From: Pseudomonas cremoris
Lineage (GTDB): Bacteria; Pseudomonadota; Gammaproteobacteria; Pseudomonadales; Pseudomonadaceae
Length of the DNA: 64,000 nucleotides
Direction of reading: 5' to 3'
Assembly: GCF_014230465.1 (NCBI RefSeq)
Contig: NZ_JAAXCY010000003.1
Span: forward strand, 310,001-374,000
Shown: in pieces, positions 25,987 to 34,368 of the stretch
Position numbering within the stretch: position 1 is the stretch's first letter
Layout: each line of letters starts with the position of its first letter
Program-made: the position numbers and the translations under genes
Notes under the pieces: generated by a model
What the model was told of the DNA's origin: nothing
The model's input: the letters and a program-made list of their open reading frames with translations, nothing else
Databases searched by the model: none

Positions 25987-28389
25987 TTAGAACTCATAAT
26001 CGACACTGGCGGTGAGGGTGCGTCCGGCCCCGGGAATGCCGTAGAGCTGGAAGCCGTCGAGGGAGGCGCCCACCTGGCTGTAATAGAATTTGTTGAACAC
26101 GTTATTGAGGTTGAGGTTGACCGTGGTGTCCTTGTTCACCTTGTATTGCGCCGCCACGTTGCTCAGCCAGTAGCCGGGGGCTTTCTCGTTGTCGCGCACG
26201 TAGATGGCGTTCACCCCGGACGGGCCGTTGGCGTAGCTGCTGTTGTTGTTCAAACCGCCGACGTACTTGTTGTCGCTGTAGCGGCGTCGGCCCACGTACT
26301 GCTCGCCGTAGCTCAGGCTTAGGGCATCGGTGACGGCGTAGGTGGTCCACAGGTTGGCGGTCAGGTCAGGCACGTTCTTGGCTTCTGCGCCTTTGTTGAT
26401 GCCTTTGGTCTGTACGCTCTTGAGTGCCGAGAACCCGCTGTAGGCGGTCCAGCGCGGGGTGATATTGCCTTGCAGGCCCAGCTCGATGCCGTCTACCCGT
26501 TTAGCGGGCAGGGCGCGTACCGGGGCCGATTCGCCGTCCTGGTACTCCCAGGAGTTCTCCAGCTCTGTACGAAAGATCGCTGCGGTGACGTTGAGCATGT
26601 CGTGGGCGATGTCCCACTTGGTGCCCAATTCATAGGTCTTGGATTTGGCCGGGCTGTAGTTGCTGGTGCTCGCCGCGCCGTAGATCTGGTTGTTGGTGGA
26701 TGCGCCGAGTGCCGAAGGCTGCGCCGCTTCGCTGTAGGACACATAGATGCTGCCGTTGGGCAACGGTTTGAACACCGCGCCAACACGGCCACTGACCGCT
26801 CCGTCGCCGCTGCTGGTGGTGGCTTGGCCGCGCTGGCGGGTTTCAGCGTCCCATTTGTCGTAACGCAGTGAGCCCAGCACTTGCCATTGTTCATTGAGGG
26901 TGACAGTGTCGCCCAAGTAGATGCCGGCGTTGTCGATCACCGAGCGCGGCTCGCCGACGCCCTTGGTCACGTAGGTGCTGGCGAAGCTATGGCTGGGGTC
27001 GGCCATGTCGAACAGCATGTTGCCGGCCGGCACTTCGGCGTTGCGTTTCAAGCCGCCGTAGGTCTCGTGATAGAGCTCCAGGCCCGAGACCACCGCGTGT
27101 TGCAGGCTGCCGGTGTTGAACGTAAAGCTGAAGTCGGTCTGGTTATCCAGGATGGTGTAGCGCTTGGACAAACCAAAGTCGCTGCCGCGCAGGATGCCGT
27201 AGGCCGTGTTGCTGTTGTTTACGTAGTCGGTGTAGGCATTCACCGTACTGCCCGGCACTTGGCTGATCGGGCCTACACCGGTATAGCCCAACGTCGCACA
27301 GCGGGCGCCGGTACAGGTTTTCTGGCCGTTGGCATCGGCGGCGAAAAAGCGCGCTGGAGAGAGCACCGCGAAGTTGTCGCTGCGCTCCCAGCGGGTCTGG
27401 TTGCGCAGGTGGGCGTCATTCCAATCGAAGTCATGTTCGAAGCGCGCAGTCAGCGACGTGGTTTTGTTTTCCTGGGTATAGAGGCTGGAGTCACCGTACC
27501 AGTTGGAGCGTTTCACGCCGGGCATGCGGTCGCCGTGAGTGCCGCGCTGGATCGGCACGCCGCCGTCCGGGGTGTTGGTGTCTTTCTGGTAGAAGGTGTC
27601 GATAAAGAAGCGCGTGTCGGTGCCCAGGCCGAACCCGAACGAGGTCGCAATGCCCCAGCGGTCGTAGTCCACGTCGTCACGCTCGGACACCTGGTTGTAG
27701 TGCTTCATCAGGTTGATGCGTACGGCGGTGGTGTCGTTCAGCTGTTTATTGAGGTCGGCGGTGAGGCGGCGATAGGCATCGGTGCCGATACCGGCAGACA
27801 CGCGATTGGCGTCGCCCAGGTGCGCTTCTTTGCTCACCAGGTTGACGCTGCCGCCGACGGCAGAAACGCCGGACTCAATGGACCCGGTGCCCTTGAACAC
27901 TTCGGCCTGCTGCAGGTTGAAGGTGTCGGTGCGCGTGGACATGCCGGCATCGCGCACGCCATCGACAGTCAGGCTTTGCTCGGATGAGAAGCCGCGAATC
28001 GAAAACAGGTCGCCCCAGCCCAGGTTGCCTTCGCCGGACATGAAGGTGATGCCCGGCACGTTGCGCAGCACTTCTTGCAAGGTTTGCGCGTTTTGCTCCT
28101 TGAGCACCTGCTGCGGCACGATGGTCACGCTTTGCGGTGCATCCAGCAGCGGCTGGCTGATTTTTGCCGAGGTCACCCGGTCCACCTTGAAAGTGGAGGT
28201 GGCTTCACCGTCGACCGTGATTTCCGGCAGGCTCAGCACAGAATCGTTGGTGGTGGCGGTTGAGGCGTCGGCCCAGGCAACTGGGGTCACGCTGCCGGCG
28301 GCAAGCAAGCCGAACATCGGGGCCAGGGTATTTTGCAGCGCGTGGCTGCGGGGTGTAGGCAATGTAATGGGCTGTGGCATAGGATGCAT
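25987..28389 (-). CDS. TonB-dependent siderophore receptor (Fiu/PiuA-like)
   Basis: An 800-residue outer-membrane receptor. Signal peptide ends near WADAST. The plug domain begins around ATSTFKVDRV, with SQPLLDAPQSVTIVPQQVL, VPGITFMSGEG and SIRGFSS. A 22-strand barrel follows, ending in the C-terminal Phe of RTLTASVDYEF, as outer-membrane proteins require. The barrel resembles the catecholate receptors Fiu/PiuA (DNTPDGG-like NTPDGGVPIQRG, ELGTKWDI, NLNLNNVFNKFYYSQV). It leads the import operon and is divergent from a two-component system. A probable Fur box lies ~12 bases upstream of the start codon. Confidence 0.9.
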   Translation of the reverse strand: MHPMPQPITLPTPRSHALQNTLAPMFGLLAAGSVTPVAWADASTATTNDSVLSLPEITVDGEATSTFKVDRVTSAKISQPLLDAPQSVTIVPQQVLKEQNAQTLQEVLRNVPGITFMSGEGNLGWGDLFSIRGFSSEQSLTVDGVRDAGMSTRTDTFNLQQAEVFKGTGSIESGVSAVGGSVNLVSKEAHLGDANRVSAGIGTDAYRRLTADLNKQLNDTTAVRINLMKHYNQVSERDDVDYDRWGIATSFGFGLGTDTRFFIDTFYQKDTNTPDGGVPIQRGTHGDRMPGVKRSNWYGDSSLYTQENKTTSLTARFEHDFDWNDAHLRNQTRWERSDNFAVLSPARFFAADANGQKTCTGARCATLGYTGVGPISQVPGSTVNAYTDYVNNSNTAYGILRGSDFGLSKRYTILDNQTDFSFTFNTGSLQHAVVSGLELYHETYGGLKRNAEVPAGNMLFDMADPSHSFASTYVTKGVGEPRSVIDNAGIYLGDTVTLNEQWQVLGSLRYDKWDAETRQRGQATTSSGDGAVSGRVGAVFKPLPNGSIYVSYSEAAQPSALGASTNNQIYGAASTSNYSPAKSKTYELGTKWDIAHDMLNVTAAIFRTELENSWEYQDGESAPVRALPAKRVDGIELGLQGNITPRWTAYSGFSALKSVQTKGINKGAEAKNVPDLTANLWTTYAVTDALSLSYGEQYVGRRRYSDNKYVGGLNNNSSYANGPSGVNAIYVRDNEKAPGYWLSNVAAQYKVNKDTTVNLNLNNVFNKFYYSQVGASLDGFQLYGIPGAGRTLTASVDYEF

Positions 28390-28400
28390 CCGAGTCTAAA

Positions 28401-28415
28401 TTACAATTACTCTCA
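28401..28415 (-). promoter_or_regulatory. Probable Fur box
   Basis: On the minus strand TGAGAGTAATTGTAA matches the 7-1-7 Fur consensus TGATAATNATTATCA at 10 of 14 defined positions, and the flanks are AT-rich. It lies between the receptor start and the divergent regulator gene, so iron-bound Fur could repress one or both. I did not place the -35/-10 elements. Confidence 0.6.
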
Positions 28416-28578
28416 TTTAGGTTCGGTAGTCTAAAGAGCGATTTCCCCTGCCATGCCCTGGCTTTGTATCGCTGATGCGTGATTATCGTTTCCCACAACA
28501 TTCCATTACATTTGCGTACACAGCTGGCTGAACTTTCGGCTATTTGCTGCGTTTTATAGTTTTTCGGATCAATTGCCC

Positions 28579-29289
28579 ATGGCCAAGCAAGACCATCTCC
28601 TGATCGTTGATGACGACCCGCAGATCCGCCAGTTGCTGTGCGACTACTTGAGCGACGCCGGTTTCCAGGTATCCACCGCCGCCGATGGCAAGGAGATGCG
28701 CCGGCGCCTGGAACTGAACGTCATCGACCTGATCGTCCTCGACCTGATGCTGCCCGGCGAAGACGGCCTGAGCCTGTGCCGCGAATTAAGGGTGAACTCC
28801 AACACCCCGGTGGTGATGCTCACCGCCAAAGGCTCGCTGATCGACCGCATTGTCGGCCTGGAAATCGGCGCCGATGACTACCTGCCCAAGCCATTTGACC
28901 CGCGTGAATTGCTGGTGCGGATCAAGGTGGTGCTGCGTCGGGTACAGAGTTTCCCCGACCGCGCACGGTTGGACGAAGCACCGAGCATTGGCTTCGCCGG
29001 CTGGCAACTGGACACACGGGCGCGGCAACTGCTGTCGCCGGAAGGGGTGGTGGTCAGCTTGGGCAATTCGGATTACCGCGTGTTGCGCCTGTTGTTGCAG
29101 CACCCCAACCGGCCGTTGAGCCGCGACTTTCTGCTCAACCATGTGTTCGACAAGGACAGTACGCCGTTCGACCGTTCCATCGACGTATGCGTCAGCCGCC
29201 TGCGCTCGCAATTGCCGGTGGGGCTGATCAAGACCGTGCGCAACGAGGGCTACATGCTCACCGCTGATGATGTGGTGCTGGGCTCGTGA
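28579..29289 (+). CDS. OmpR-family response regulator beside the siderophore receptor
   Basis: A 236-residue two-domain regulator. The receiver has the acidic pair in IVDDDPQ, phospho-acceptor Asp in IVLDLMLPGEDG, Thr in VMLTAKG and Lys in YLPKPFDP. The winged helix ends in IKTVRNEGYMLTADD. The ATG at 28579 is preferred over the TTG two codons earlier. Its stop overlaps the kinase GTG as GTGA. The arrangement, a two-component pair divergent from a TonB receptor, resembles PfeRS/PfeA and PirRS/PirA, where the regulator induces the receptor in response to its siderophore; by analogy this pair may sense the chelate. Confidence 0.9.
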   Translation: MAKQDHLLIVDDDPQIRQLLCDYLSDAGFQVSTAADGKEMRRRLELNVIDLIVLDLMLPGEDGLSLCRELRVNSNTPVVMLTAKGSLIDRIVGLEIGADDYLPKPFDPRELLVRIKVVLRRVQSFPDRARLDEAPSIGFAGWQLDTRARQLLSPEGVVVSLGNSDYRVLRLLLQHPNRPLSRDFLLNHVFDKDSTPFDRSIDVCVSRLRSQLPVGLIKTVRNEGYMLTADDVVLGS

Positions 29290-30671
29290 GACTGCTGCCG
29301 CGTTCGCTGTTTGGGCGGCTGGTGCTGATCCTGGTCAGCGGCATGCTCGCGGCACAGGCCCTGACCAGCAGCATCTGGTACGACCGTCGCCATGGCCAGG
29401 TGCTGGAGATTCCTGCGCGGCTGATCGCCACGCGCCTGGCGGATGTGGTGCGGCTGGTGCACAGCGATCCGCAGCAGGCGGACCAACTGATCAAGTTGCT
29501 GGATGCACCGCATTTTCGCCTGACCTTGAGTGATCAAGCGAGCAATACGCCCAGCAGCCTCACCGACAGCGACCGGCCCACCGAGCGGCTGATCAAGAAG
29601 GTGCTCTCGGAGAAGACCGGCTACGCCCAGACCCTGATCCTGCTGCGCTTGTCGCTGGTGGATGGCGAAGGGCAAACCGCAGGGCTGTCGACCTTGCTCG
29701 GTTCCAAACCGGTGGTGGGGCAATTCCTCATCGACCTGCGCCTGCCCGATGGCCGCTGGCTGCAGGTGGACGCCCGTGAAGAGCAGGGCTGGACCAGTAC
29801 CTCGCCACTGGACCTGCTATTTGATTACGTGATGCGCATTTACCTGCTGCGGGTCTTGGTGTTGGTGGTGATCGCCCTGGTAGCGGTGCGCTTGGCCATC
29901 CGTCCGCTCAACGCCTTAGCCAAGGCCGCCGAGGCCTTGGGGCGGGATATTCAGCGCCCGCCGCTATCGTTGGATGGGCCCACCGAGGTGCGCCGCGCCG
30001 CCCAGGCCTTCAACGCGATGCAGCAACGGTTGATCGCCAACATTGCCGAACGCACGCGCTTTCTTGCGGCGATTTCTCACGACCTGCGTTCACCCATCAC
30101 ACGCCTGCGCTTGCGTACGGAGATGCTTGAGGACACCCGTACCCGTGAGCGTTTTCGCAGCGACCTGGAGGAAATGGAGCACATGGTCTCCAGCACCCTG
30201 GATTTCGTCAGCAGCGGTGAAATCAACGAGGCGCGGCAGAACATCGACATCAATGCCTTGCTGCAAAGTTTGCAGGCGGACCTGGAGGACGTCGGCGAAA
30301 GCGTGCGCATCGAAGGCCGTGCGAAACAACCGTTACCGGGCTACGCCCGCAGCCTCAAACGGTGCGTACAGAATTTGCTGGAAAACGCGGTGCGTTATGG
30401 CAGTGACGTGGTGGTGCGGGTCGAGGACCAGTCCGACAGCTTGAAGATTGTTATCAGCGACCGTGGCCCGGGGATTCCCCAGGAACAGCTGGAGCAAGTG
30501 ATGGAACCGTTTTACCGGGTGGAAGGTTCACGCAATGCCGAGACCGGCGGATACGGGTTGGGGTTGAGCATTGCTCACACCATCGCCAGGGCGCATGAGG
30601 GGCGGTTGAGTTTGAGGAATCGGGAAGGTGGGGGCTTGGAAGTGGCGTTGCAGTTCCAGCGCAAACTCTGA
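29286..30671 (+). CDS. Sensor histidine kinase, partner of the preceding regulator
   Basis: A 461-residue inner-membrane kinase. TM1 (~10-28), a ~150-residue periplasmic sensor with no recognised fold, TM2 (~185-205), HAMP (RLAIRPLNALAKAAEALG), H-box LAAISHDLRSPITRLR, N-box CVQNLLENAVRYG, G1 box ISDRGPGIP, F-box EPFYRVEGSR, G2 box GGYGLGLSIAHTIARAH. All catalytic motifs are intact, unlike the kinase at 10.9-12.1 kb. GTG start, overlapping the regulator by four bases. In similar pairs beside TonB receptors the periplasmic domain responds to the siderophore, but no ligand can be deduced here. Confidence 0.9.
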   Translation: MRLLPRSLFGRLVLILVSGMLAAQALTSSIWYDRRHGQVLEIPARLIATRLADVVRLVHSDPQQADQLIKLLDAPHFRLTLSDQASNTPSSLTDSDRPTERLIKKVLSEKTGYAQTLILLRLSLVDGEGQTAGLSTLLGSKPVVGQFLIDLRLPDGRWLQVDAREEQGWTSTSPLDLLFDYVMRIYLLRVLVLVVIALVAVRLAIRPLNALAKAAEALGRDIQRPPLSLDGPTEVRRAAQAFNAMQQRLIANIAERTRFLAAISHDLRSPITRLRLRTEMLEDTRTRERFRSDLEEMEHMVSSTLDFVSSGEINEARQNIDINALLQSLQADLEDVGESVRIEGRAKQPLPGYARSLKRCVQNLLENAVRYGSDVVVRVEDQSDSLKIVISDRGPGIPQEQLEQVMEPFYRVEGSRNAETGGYGLGLSIAHTIARAHEGRLSLRNREGGGLEVALQFQRKL

Positions 30672-30688
30672 CCTGAAATGCGATCCAA

Positions 30689-30717
30689 TGTGGGAGCGAG
30701 CAAGCCCGCTCCCACAC
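30689..30717. repeat. Collapsed REP element
   Basis: A 28-base remnant, tgtgggagcgagcaagcccgctcccaca, in which the outer ends of a REPIN are joined directly with the middle lost. It can still form a short hairpin just after the kinase gene and before the convergent SEC-C gene, and may act as a bidirectional 3' end. Confidence 0.8.
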
Positions 30718-30748
30718 AAGCCTGCCCACATCTGGTTTTTAGCGTGGC

Positions 30749-30949
30749 TTACGCCCCGTGGCACTTCTTGAATTTCTTCTCACTGCCGCACGGGCAAGGA
30801 TCGTTGCGACCAACGTCCTTCAATGCATTGCGCACCGGCTCTTGGTGAGCGTGGCCGCAGTTCGGGCCGTGGACATGGCCGTGGTCGTGATCATGATGAT
30901 CGTGATCGTGGTTGCAGTCAGGACCATGGACATGGGGTTGTTGAGTCAT
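30749..30949 (-). CDS. Small histidine-rich SEC-C zinc-binding protein
   Basis: A 66-residue protein in two parts. The first ~35 residues are extremely rich in His and Asp ([19 protein letters not shown]), a likely metal-binding tail. The second is the SEC-C motif, [20 protein letters not shown], a CPCGS-x-KKFKKCH zinc finger as at the C-terminus of SecA. Function unknown; metal handling is inference. Its ATG overlaps the stop of the lipoprotein gene upstream (ATGA), so both are one operon. A second SEC-C protein lies 500 bases upstream on the same strand. Confidence 0.85.
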   Translation of the reverse strand: MTQQPHVHGPDCNHDHDHHDHDHGHVHGPNCGHAHQEPVRNALKDVGRNDPCPCGSEKKFKKCHGA

Positions 30950-31428
30950 CGATGTCGCTCCGGAATAAAATCGCCGGGGATTATCTCGCCATTGTGGGCC
31001 ACCTGCACGTCATAACCGATGAATAATCCGGTTTTGAGCTCGCCTTCCAAACGATAGGGCACGGGCTGGTCGGGATTTTTCAGCATCTGCACCACGTCGC
31101 GGATCTGCGGCCAGAGGTTGGTGCGTACCGACACCTTGAAAAAAGCATGGCTGCGCGGCGGCACGGTCAGCCACTCATTGGACTCGCCTTCGGTCAGCAC
31201 GAAGTCGCCCAGGCTGACCTTGTAGATGAGGCCACGCACGGTCAGGTCGGCGTCGTCGCGGTTGTCCACGCGAAAGTACAGCTTGAACTTTTGTTCCAGT
31301 AATTTGGCCCGCACCACCTCGACTTTCACCAAGGACACGTGGGGCGGCGGGGCGTCGTTTTCGAACCACGAGGCACAGCCGGTGAGACCCAGGGTTAACG
31401 CCAGCATCAAGCTGTAGATCCGAAGCAT
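30946..31428 (-). CDS. LEA type 2 (WHy-domain) lipoprotein
   Basis: A 160-residue lipoprotein. Signal peptide [18 protein letters not shown] with lipobox LTGC. The rest is a single beta-rich WHy/LEA14-like domain: [38 protein letters not shown] and [17 protein letters not shown] are its hallmarks. LEA type 2 proteins in plants protect in drought; the bacterial versions are of unknown role and located at the envelope. The ATG at 31428 is chosen because only it gives the lipobox; the longer frame reads into the SEC-C gene upstream. Confidence 0.85.
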   Translation of the reverse strand: MLRIYSLMLALTLGLTGCASWFENDAPPPHVSLVKVEVVRAKLLEQKFKLYFRVDNRDDADLTVRGLIYKVSLGDFVLTEGESNEWLTVPPRSHAFFKVSVRTNLWPQIRDVVQMLKNPDQPVPYRLEGELKTGLFIGYDVQVAHNGEIIPGDFIPERHR

Positions 31429-31448
31429 GGCGTCAGTCCTGTGAGGGA

Positions 31449-31919
31449 TTAGAGATAGCTGGAACAACACTTCTTGAATTTCTGCCCACTGCCGCACAAA
31501 CACGCATCGTTGCGTCCGGCCTTCACCTCCACCGTTGGGTCGATGAAGTACCAGCGCCCGTCATTCTGTACGAAAGAAGACTGCTCGCGGTGGCTGTGTT
31601 CGCCGGTGCTGTCATGCCAGCGTGCGGTAAATGTCACGAACGCGTGTTCTGGCTGGCCGCCGAACACTTCGGAGCTTTCCACTTCCAGGCCCAACCAGGT
31701 GCTCTGGGCGCTCCAGGCACCGATGGCCTCGCGGTCCAGGCCGGTCTGTTGTGCGGGCAACGTGGTCGCAACCAGGTAGTCCACCAGGCCCAGCACGTAG
31801 GCGCTGTAGCGCGAACGCATCAGCGCGCTGGCACAGGGCGCCGGGTGGCCGGCGTGATAGTGGCCGCAGCAGGCATCCAGCAGGTTGCCACTGCCGCACG
31901 GGCAAATGGATGTACTCAT
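31449..31919 (-). CDS. YchJ-family protein (UPF0225) with two SEC-C motifs
   Basis: A 156-residue cytosolic protein with SEC-C-type zinc motifs at both ends: [17 protein letters not shown] near the N-terminus and [18 protein letters not shown] at the C-terminus. Between them is the YchJ NTF2-like fold ([51 protein letters not shown]). Function not known. The start at 31919 ([11 protein letters not shown]) lies 5 bases after the stop of the upstream ORF, which suggests cotranscription. Confidence 0.88.
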   Translation of the reverse strand: MSTSICPCGSGNLLDACCGHYHAGHPAPCASALMRSRYSAYVLGLVDYLVATTLPAQQTGLDREAIGAWSAQSTWLGLEVESSEVFGGQPEHAFVTFTARWHDSTGEHSHREQSSFVQNDGRWYFIDPTVEVKAGRNDACLCGSGQKFKKCCSSYL

Positions 31920-31924
31920 CGGGG

Positions 31925-32422
31925 TTACCACCAATACTTTCCGAAATTTTCCGGGTTGGCCCAGAAGCGGGCGTTGAGCCAGTCCGGCACCTGTTTATAG
32001 TCAAGCAGATCGTAGGTAAACAGCGTCAGAACCTGCTCATCGCGCTGGAAACGCTCGCCGGCCTGCAGGGCCAGGGAGAAGAAGTCAGTGTCTTTCCAGT
32101 CGCAGGCGCCCAGGTCCACCAGCACGGCGATCTTGCTGGCATTGAGGTTGCGAATACCGCCAAGCAAGGTCAGGCCCTGGGGTTTTGACAGGTGCTCCAG
32201 GCAATCGACCACCAACGCCAAGTCAAAACGCTGCGCAGCAAGCTCCGGTGGCAGTGGCCCAGGCGGGGCGACGGACACCTGAGTCTCAGGGTGCGCCGCT
32301 TGAAATGCCTCCAGCGCGGGAAACTGGCTGGCGCCCAGCAGCAACAGGCGTTTGGGTTGGTGCAGGTCGAGCAAGGCGGCCAAGGCCTGCTGCGGGGTAC
32401 GGGCAGAAATACCAGCGGTCAT
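31925..32422 (-). CDS. Conserved hypothetical protein (SAM-methyltransferase-like fold, DUF6231 type)
   Basis: A 165-residue protein I recognise only as a Pseudomonas conserved hypothetical, probably DUF6231. The middle looks like a Rossmann methyltransferase: [16 protein letters not shown] could be the nucleotide-binding strand-loop, and [19 protein letters not shown] resembles the D-x-x-EH motif of class I methyltransferases. The glycine loop is not a clean GxGxG, so activity is doubtful. It is directly upstream of ychJ in the same direction, separated by 5 bases. Confidence 0.65.
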   Translation of the reverse strand: MTAGISARTPQQALAALLDLHQPKRLLLLGASQFPALEAFQAAHPETQVSVAPPGPLPPELAAQRFDLALVVDCLEHLSKPQGLTLLGGIRNLNASKIAVLVDLGACDWKDTDFFSLALQAGERFQRDEQVLTLFTYDLLDYKQVPDWLNARFWANPENFGKYWW

Positions 32423-32612
32423 CAGAGATCCTCACATCAGGGCCATAGAGACTAACGCGGCTGAGCGTACGGGCCTAGAGCGGGCGATCGCGAAAAGCCA
32501 GCTGTGCACGAGCATCCCCAATGAATACAGGGGCGCGGCGTAGTGGCGCAGATGAAAGGAGCCGTCTTTACTCCACTCGTCGGCCCCCGCCGATCCCCTC
32601 AGGAGAAATCAG

Positions 32613-33308
32613 ATGAGCATCATGCGGACAGCTCTACCCTTGGTTCTGCTAACCGGAGTATTGACAGGTTGTGCCGGCTTGCAAAAAACCGATTGGCCCA
32701 CCTGCGCCGCCGTTGGCGGTGTGACCGGCGCCGCGATCGGTGCAACTCAAAGTTCAGCCTACGCGGGCTATGGCGCCTTGTTGGTCGGCGGTATGGCCGG
32801 CGCCTACTGCTGGGTACATGGCGATGGCGACGAGGACGGCGATGGCGTACCGGACAGCCGTGACAAGTGCCCAGGCACGCCAAAAGGTGTGCAGGTCGAT
32901 GCCAATGGGTGCCCGCCCGTGCCGGTAGCCGCGGTGGTGGAAGAGGTGGTTGTGGTCAAGGAAGAAACCATCGTGATTCGCGATGTGCACTTCCAGTTCG
33001 ACTCGGCCAAGTTGACCGCAGCGGATAAAACCAAGCTCGACACCATCGCCACTCGCCTGAAAAAAGAAGCGCCAAGTGCCCAGCTGCGAGTCAGTGGCCA
33101 CACCGACAGCGTCGGCAAAGACGCCTACAACCAGAAGCTCTCGGAAAAACGCGCCCACTCGGTGACCGATTACCTGATCGGCTCCGGCGTGCCACGCAGC
33201 AATTTTGTTTCCGTGACCGGGGCCGGCGAAAGTCATCCGGTGGCCGACAACAAAACCGCTGAAGGCCGCGCCTTGAACCGCCGCGTGGAAATCCAGATCA
33301 ACCGCTGA
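32613..33308 (+). CDS. OmpA-family lipoprotein with thrombospondin type-3-like repeat
   Basis: A 231-residue lipoprotein. Signal peptide with lipobox LLTGVLTGC; then a short glycine-rich membrane-like hairpin (AAVGGVTGAAIGATQSS... GGMAGAYCW); a calcium-binding thrombospondin-type repeat DGDEDGDGVPDSRDKCPGTP; and a C-terminal OmpA domain (FDSAKLTAADKTKLDTIATR, SGHTDSVGKDAYNQKLSEKR, GRALNRRVEIQIN) which binds peptidoglycan. The Asp and Arg that hold diaminopimelate are present (HTDSVG, NRRVE). AGGAGAAATCAG precedes the ATG. It is a monocistronic-looking gene with a hairpin after it. Confidence 0.88.
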   Translation: MSIMRTALPLVLLTGVLTGCAGLQKTDWPTCAAVGGVTGAAIGATQSSAYAGYGALLVGGMAGAYCWVHGDGDEDGDGVPDSRDKCPGTPKGVQVDANGCPPVPVAAVVEEVVVVKEETIVIRDVHFQFDSAKLTAADKTKLDTIATRLKKEAPSAQLRVSGHTDSVGKDAYNQKLSEKRAHSVTDYLIGSGVPRSNFVSVTGAGESHPVADNKTAEGRALNRRVEIQINR

Positions 33309-33315
33309 CAACCCT

Positions 33316-33340
33316 TGCCCCTGTGGGATCCACAGGGGCA
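33316..33340 (+). terminator. Hairpin after the OmpA-family gene
   Basis: An 11-bp perfect stem (tgcccctgtgg / ccacaggggca) with loop gat, 7 bases after the stop codon. The downstream T tract is weak (attgctgg), so it may stabilise the 3' end more than terminate. Confidence 0.55.
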
Positions 33341-33445
33341 TTGCTGGCGACCCTCGTTAACCCCCCGTTTATTAACTTTTTTGATCCTTCACTGGCAAAG
33401 CGCCTGTGGAAGTCGTTACTGTGCGCCCAAAGAAAAAACTAGAAA

Positions 33446-33468
33446 TGTCTTTTGAAGACACATTTTTT
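33446..33468 (+). terminator. Terminator-like hairpin in the leader of the collagen-like gene
   Basis: Stem tgtctt / aagaca with a 3-base loop, followed after two bases by TTTTTT. It ends 22 bases before the ATG at 33491. It may end transcription from upstream or attenuate the collagen-like gene. Confidence 0.5.
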
Positions 33469-33490
33469 AAGCGCTTAGGGGAGCACCACG

Positions 33491-34249
33491 ATGCGTAAGG
33501 TTTTACTGCTGGCCCTGTTGGTCAGCCCCGTAGCTCTGGCCCAGAGCGTCAGCGTTGAAACCAATTCATTGATGCGCCTGCCTAGCAGCACTAGCGTGTT
33601 GCAACTGGAGCGCCTGGACGTGGCCGACTACGGCACGCTGCTGATCCCGGCCACTATCAGCCAGGTCACGGTGGATGAACTGCACCTGGGGCGCGAAGCC
33701 CGTATCGCCATTGCCCCCGGCAACACCGGGCTGCAACTGCAAGTGCGCAGTGCGCAACTGGACCACGGCAGCCAGATCACTTCACGCGGGGCACCCGGTA
33801 CCCATGAAAAACCTGCCAAGGCCGGGCGCGACCTGACCTTGCGCATCAATGCCCTGACGGCTGATGAGTTGTCGATTGATGCGCGCGGCGGCGCTGGCGC
33901 CCAAGGTTATGCCGGGCTGGATGGCGCCAACGGCGTGGACCCAGGTTGCACCTGGGGTTCGGCAGGCCGCGGCGCCAATGGCGATAACGGCGGCGATGGC
34001 TTGCCAGGCGGGGCGGGTGCGTTGGTGCGGGTTGAACTGCCGCAGAACTTCCCGGCCGAGCAGATCAAGGTCTGGGTTGACGGCGGCGCTGGCGGTTTGG
34101 CCGGCACAGCGGGCAAACCTGGGCGTGGTGGGCAGTCCAAGGGCTGTCTGGTGTACCAGGCCGATGGTGGTGAAAAAGGCCGTGCGGGGTTGGAAGGGCA
34201 GCCGGGGCCAGCGGGGCCTGCGGGTTCTGTCACCATCCAACGGTTGTAA
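33491..34249 (+). CDS. Secreted collagen-like glycine-rich protein, function unknown
   Basis: A 252-residue secreted protein with signal peptide MRKVLLLALLVSPVALAQ. Residues ~20-130 form a beta-rich region (VLQLERLDVADYGTLLIP ...). Two stretches have Gly at about every third position, ~132-178 (ARGGAGAQGYAGLDGANG...) and ~198-247, ending in GLEGQPGPAGPAG. These resemble collagen Gly-X-Y repeats but are short and interrupted. Cys at ~153 and ~219 might form a disulfide. Such proteins may sit at the cell surface or in the matrix, which is inference. The leader carries a terminator-like hairpin. An inverted-orientation REP pair follows it. Confidence 0.75.
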   Translation: MRKVLLLALLVSPVALAQSVSVETNSLMRLPSSTSVLQLERLDVADYGTLLIPATISQVTVDELHLGREARIAIAPGNTGLQLQVRSAQLDHGSQITSRGAPGTHEKPAKAGRDLTLRINALTADELSIDARGGAGAQGYAGLDGANGVDPGCTWGSAGRGANGDNGGDGLPGGAGALVRVELPQNFPAEQIKVWVDGGAGGLAGTAGKPGRGGQSKGCLVYQADGGEKGRAGLEGQPGPAGPAGSVTIQRL

Positions 34250-34266
34250 CTTAACCGGTCTGACGC

Positions 34267-34352
34267 CTTCGCGAGCAAGCCCGCTCCCACCTTCGACCGC
34301 GTGCATTCCTTGGAATGCAGTCAAATGTGGGAGCGGGCTTGCTCGCGAAGAG
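34267..34352. repeat. REP pair in inside-out orientation
   Basis: Two REP units facing the opposite way to all others in the window: ttcgcgagcaagcccgctcccac comes first and gtgggagcgggcttgctcgcgaa second, so the GTGGGAGC ends face each other across a ~35-base spacer that contains its own small palindrome (gcattccttggaatgc). It lies between convergent genes. Confidence 0.88.
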
Positions 34353-34368
34353 GCCCTAACGAACACCT

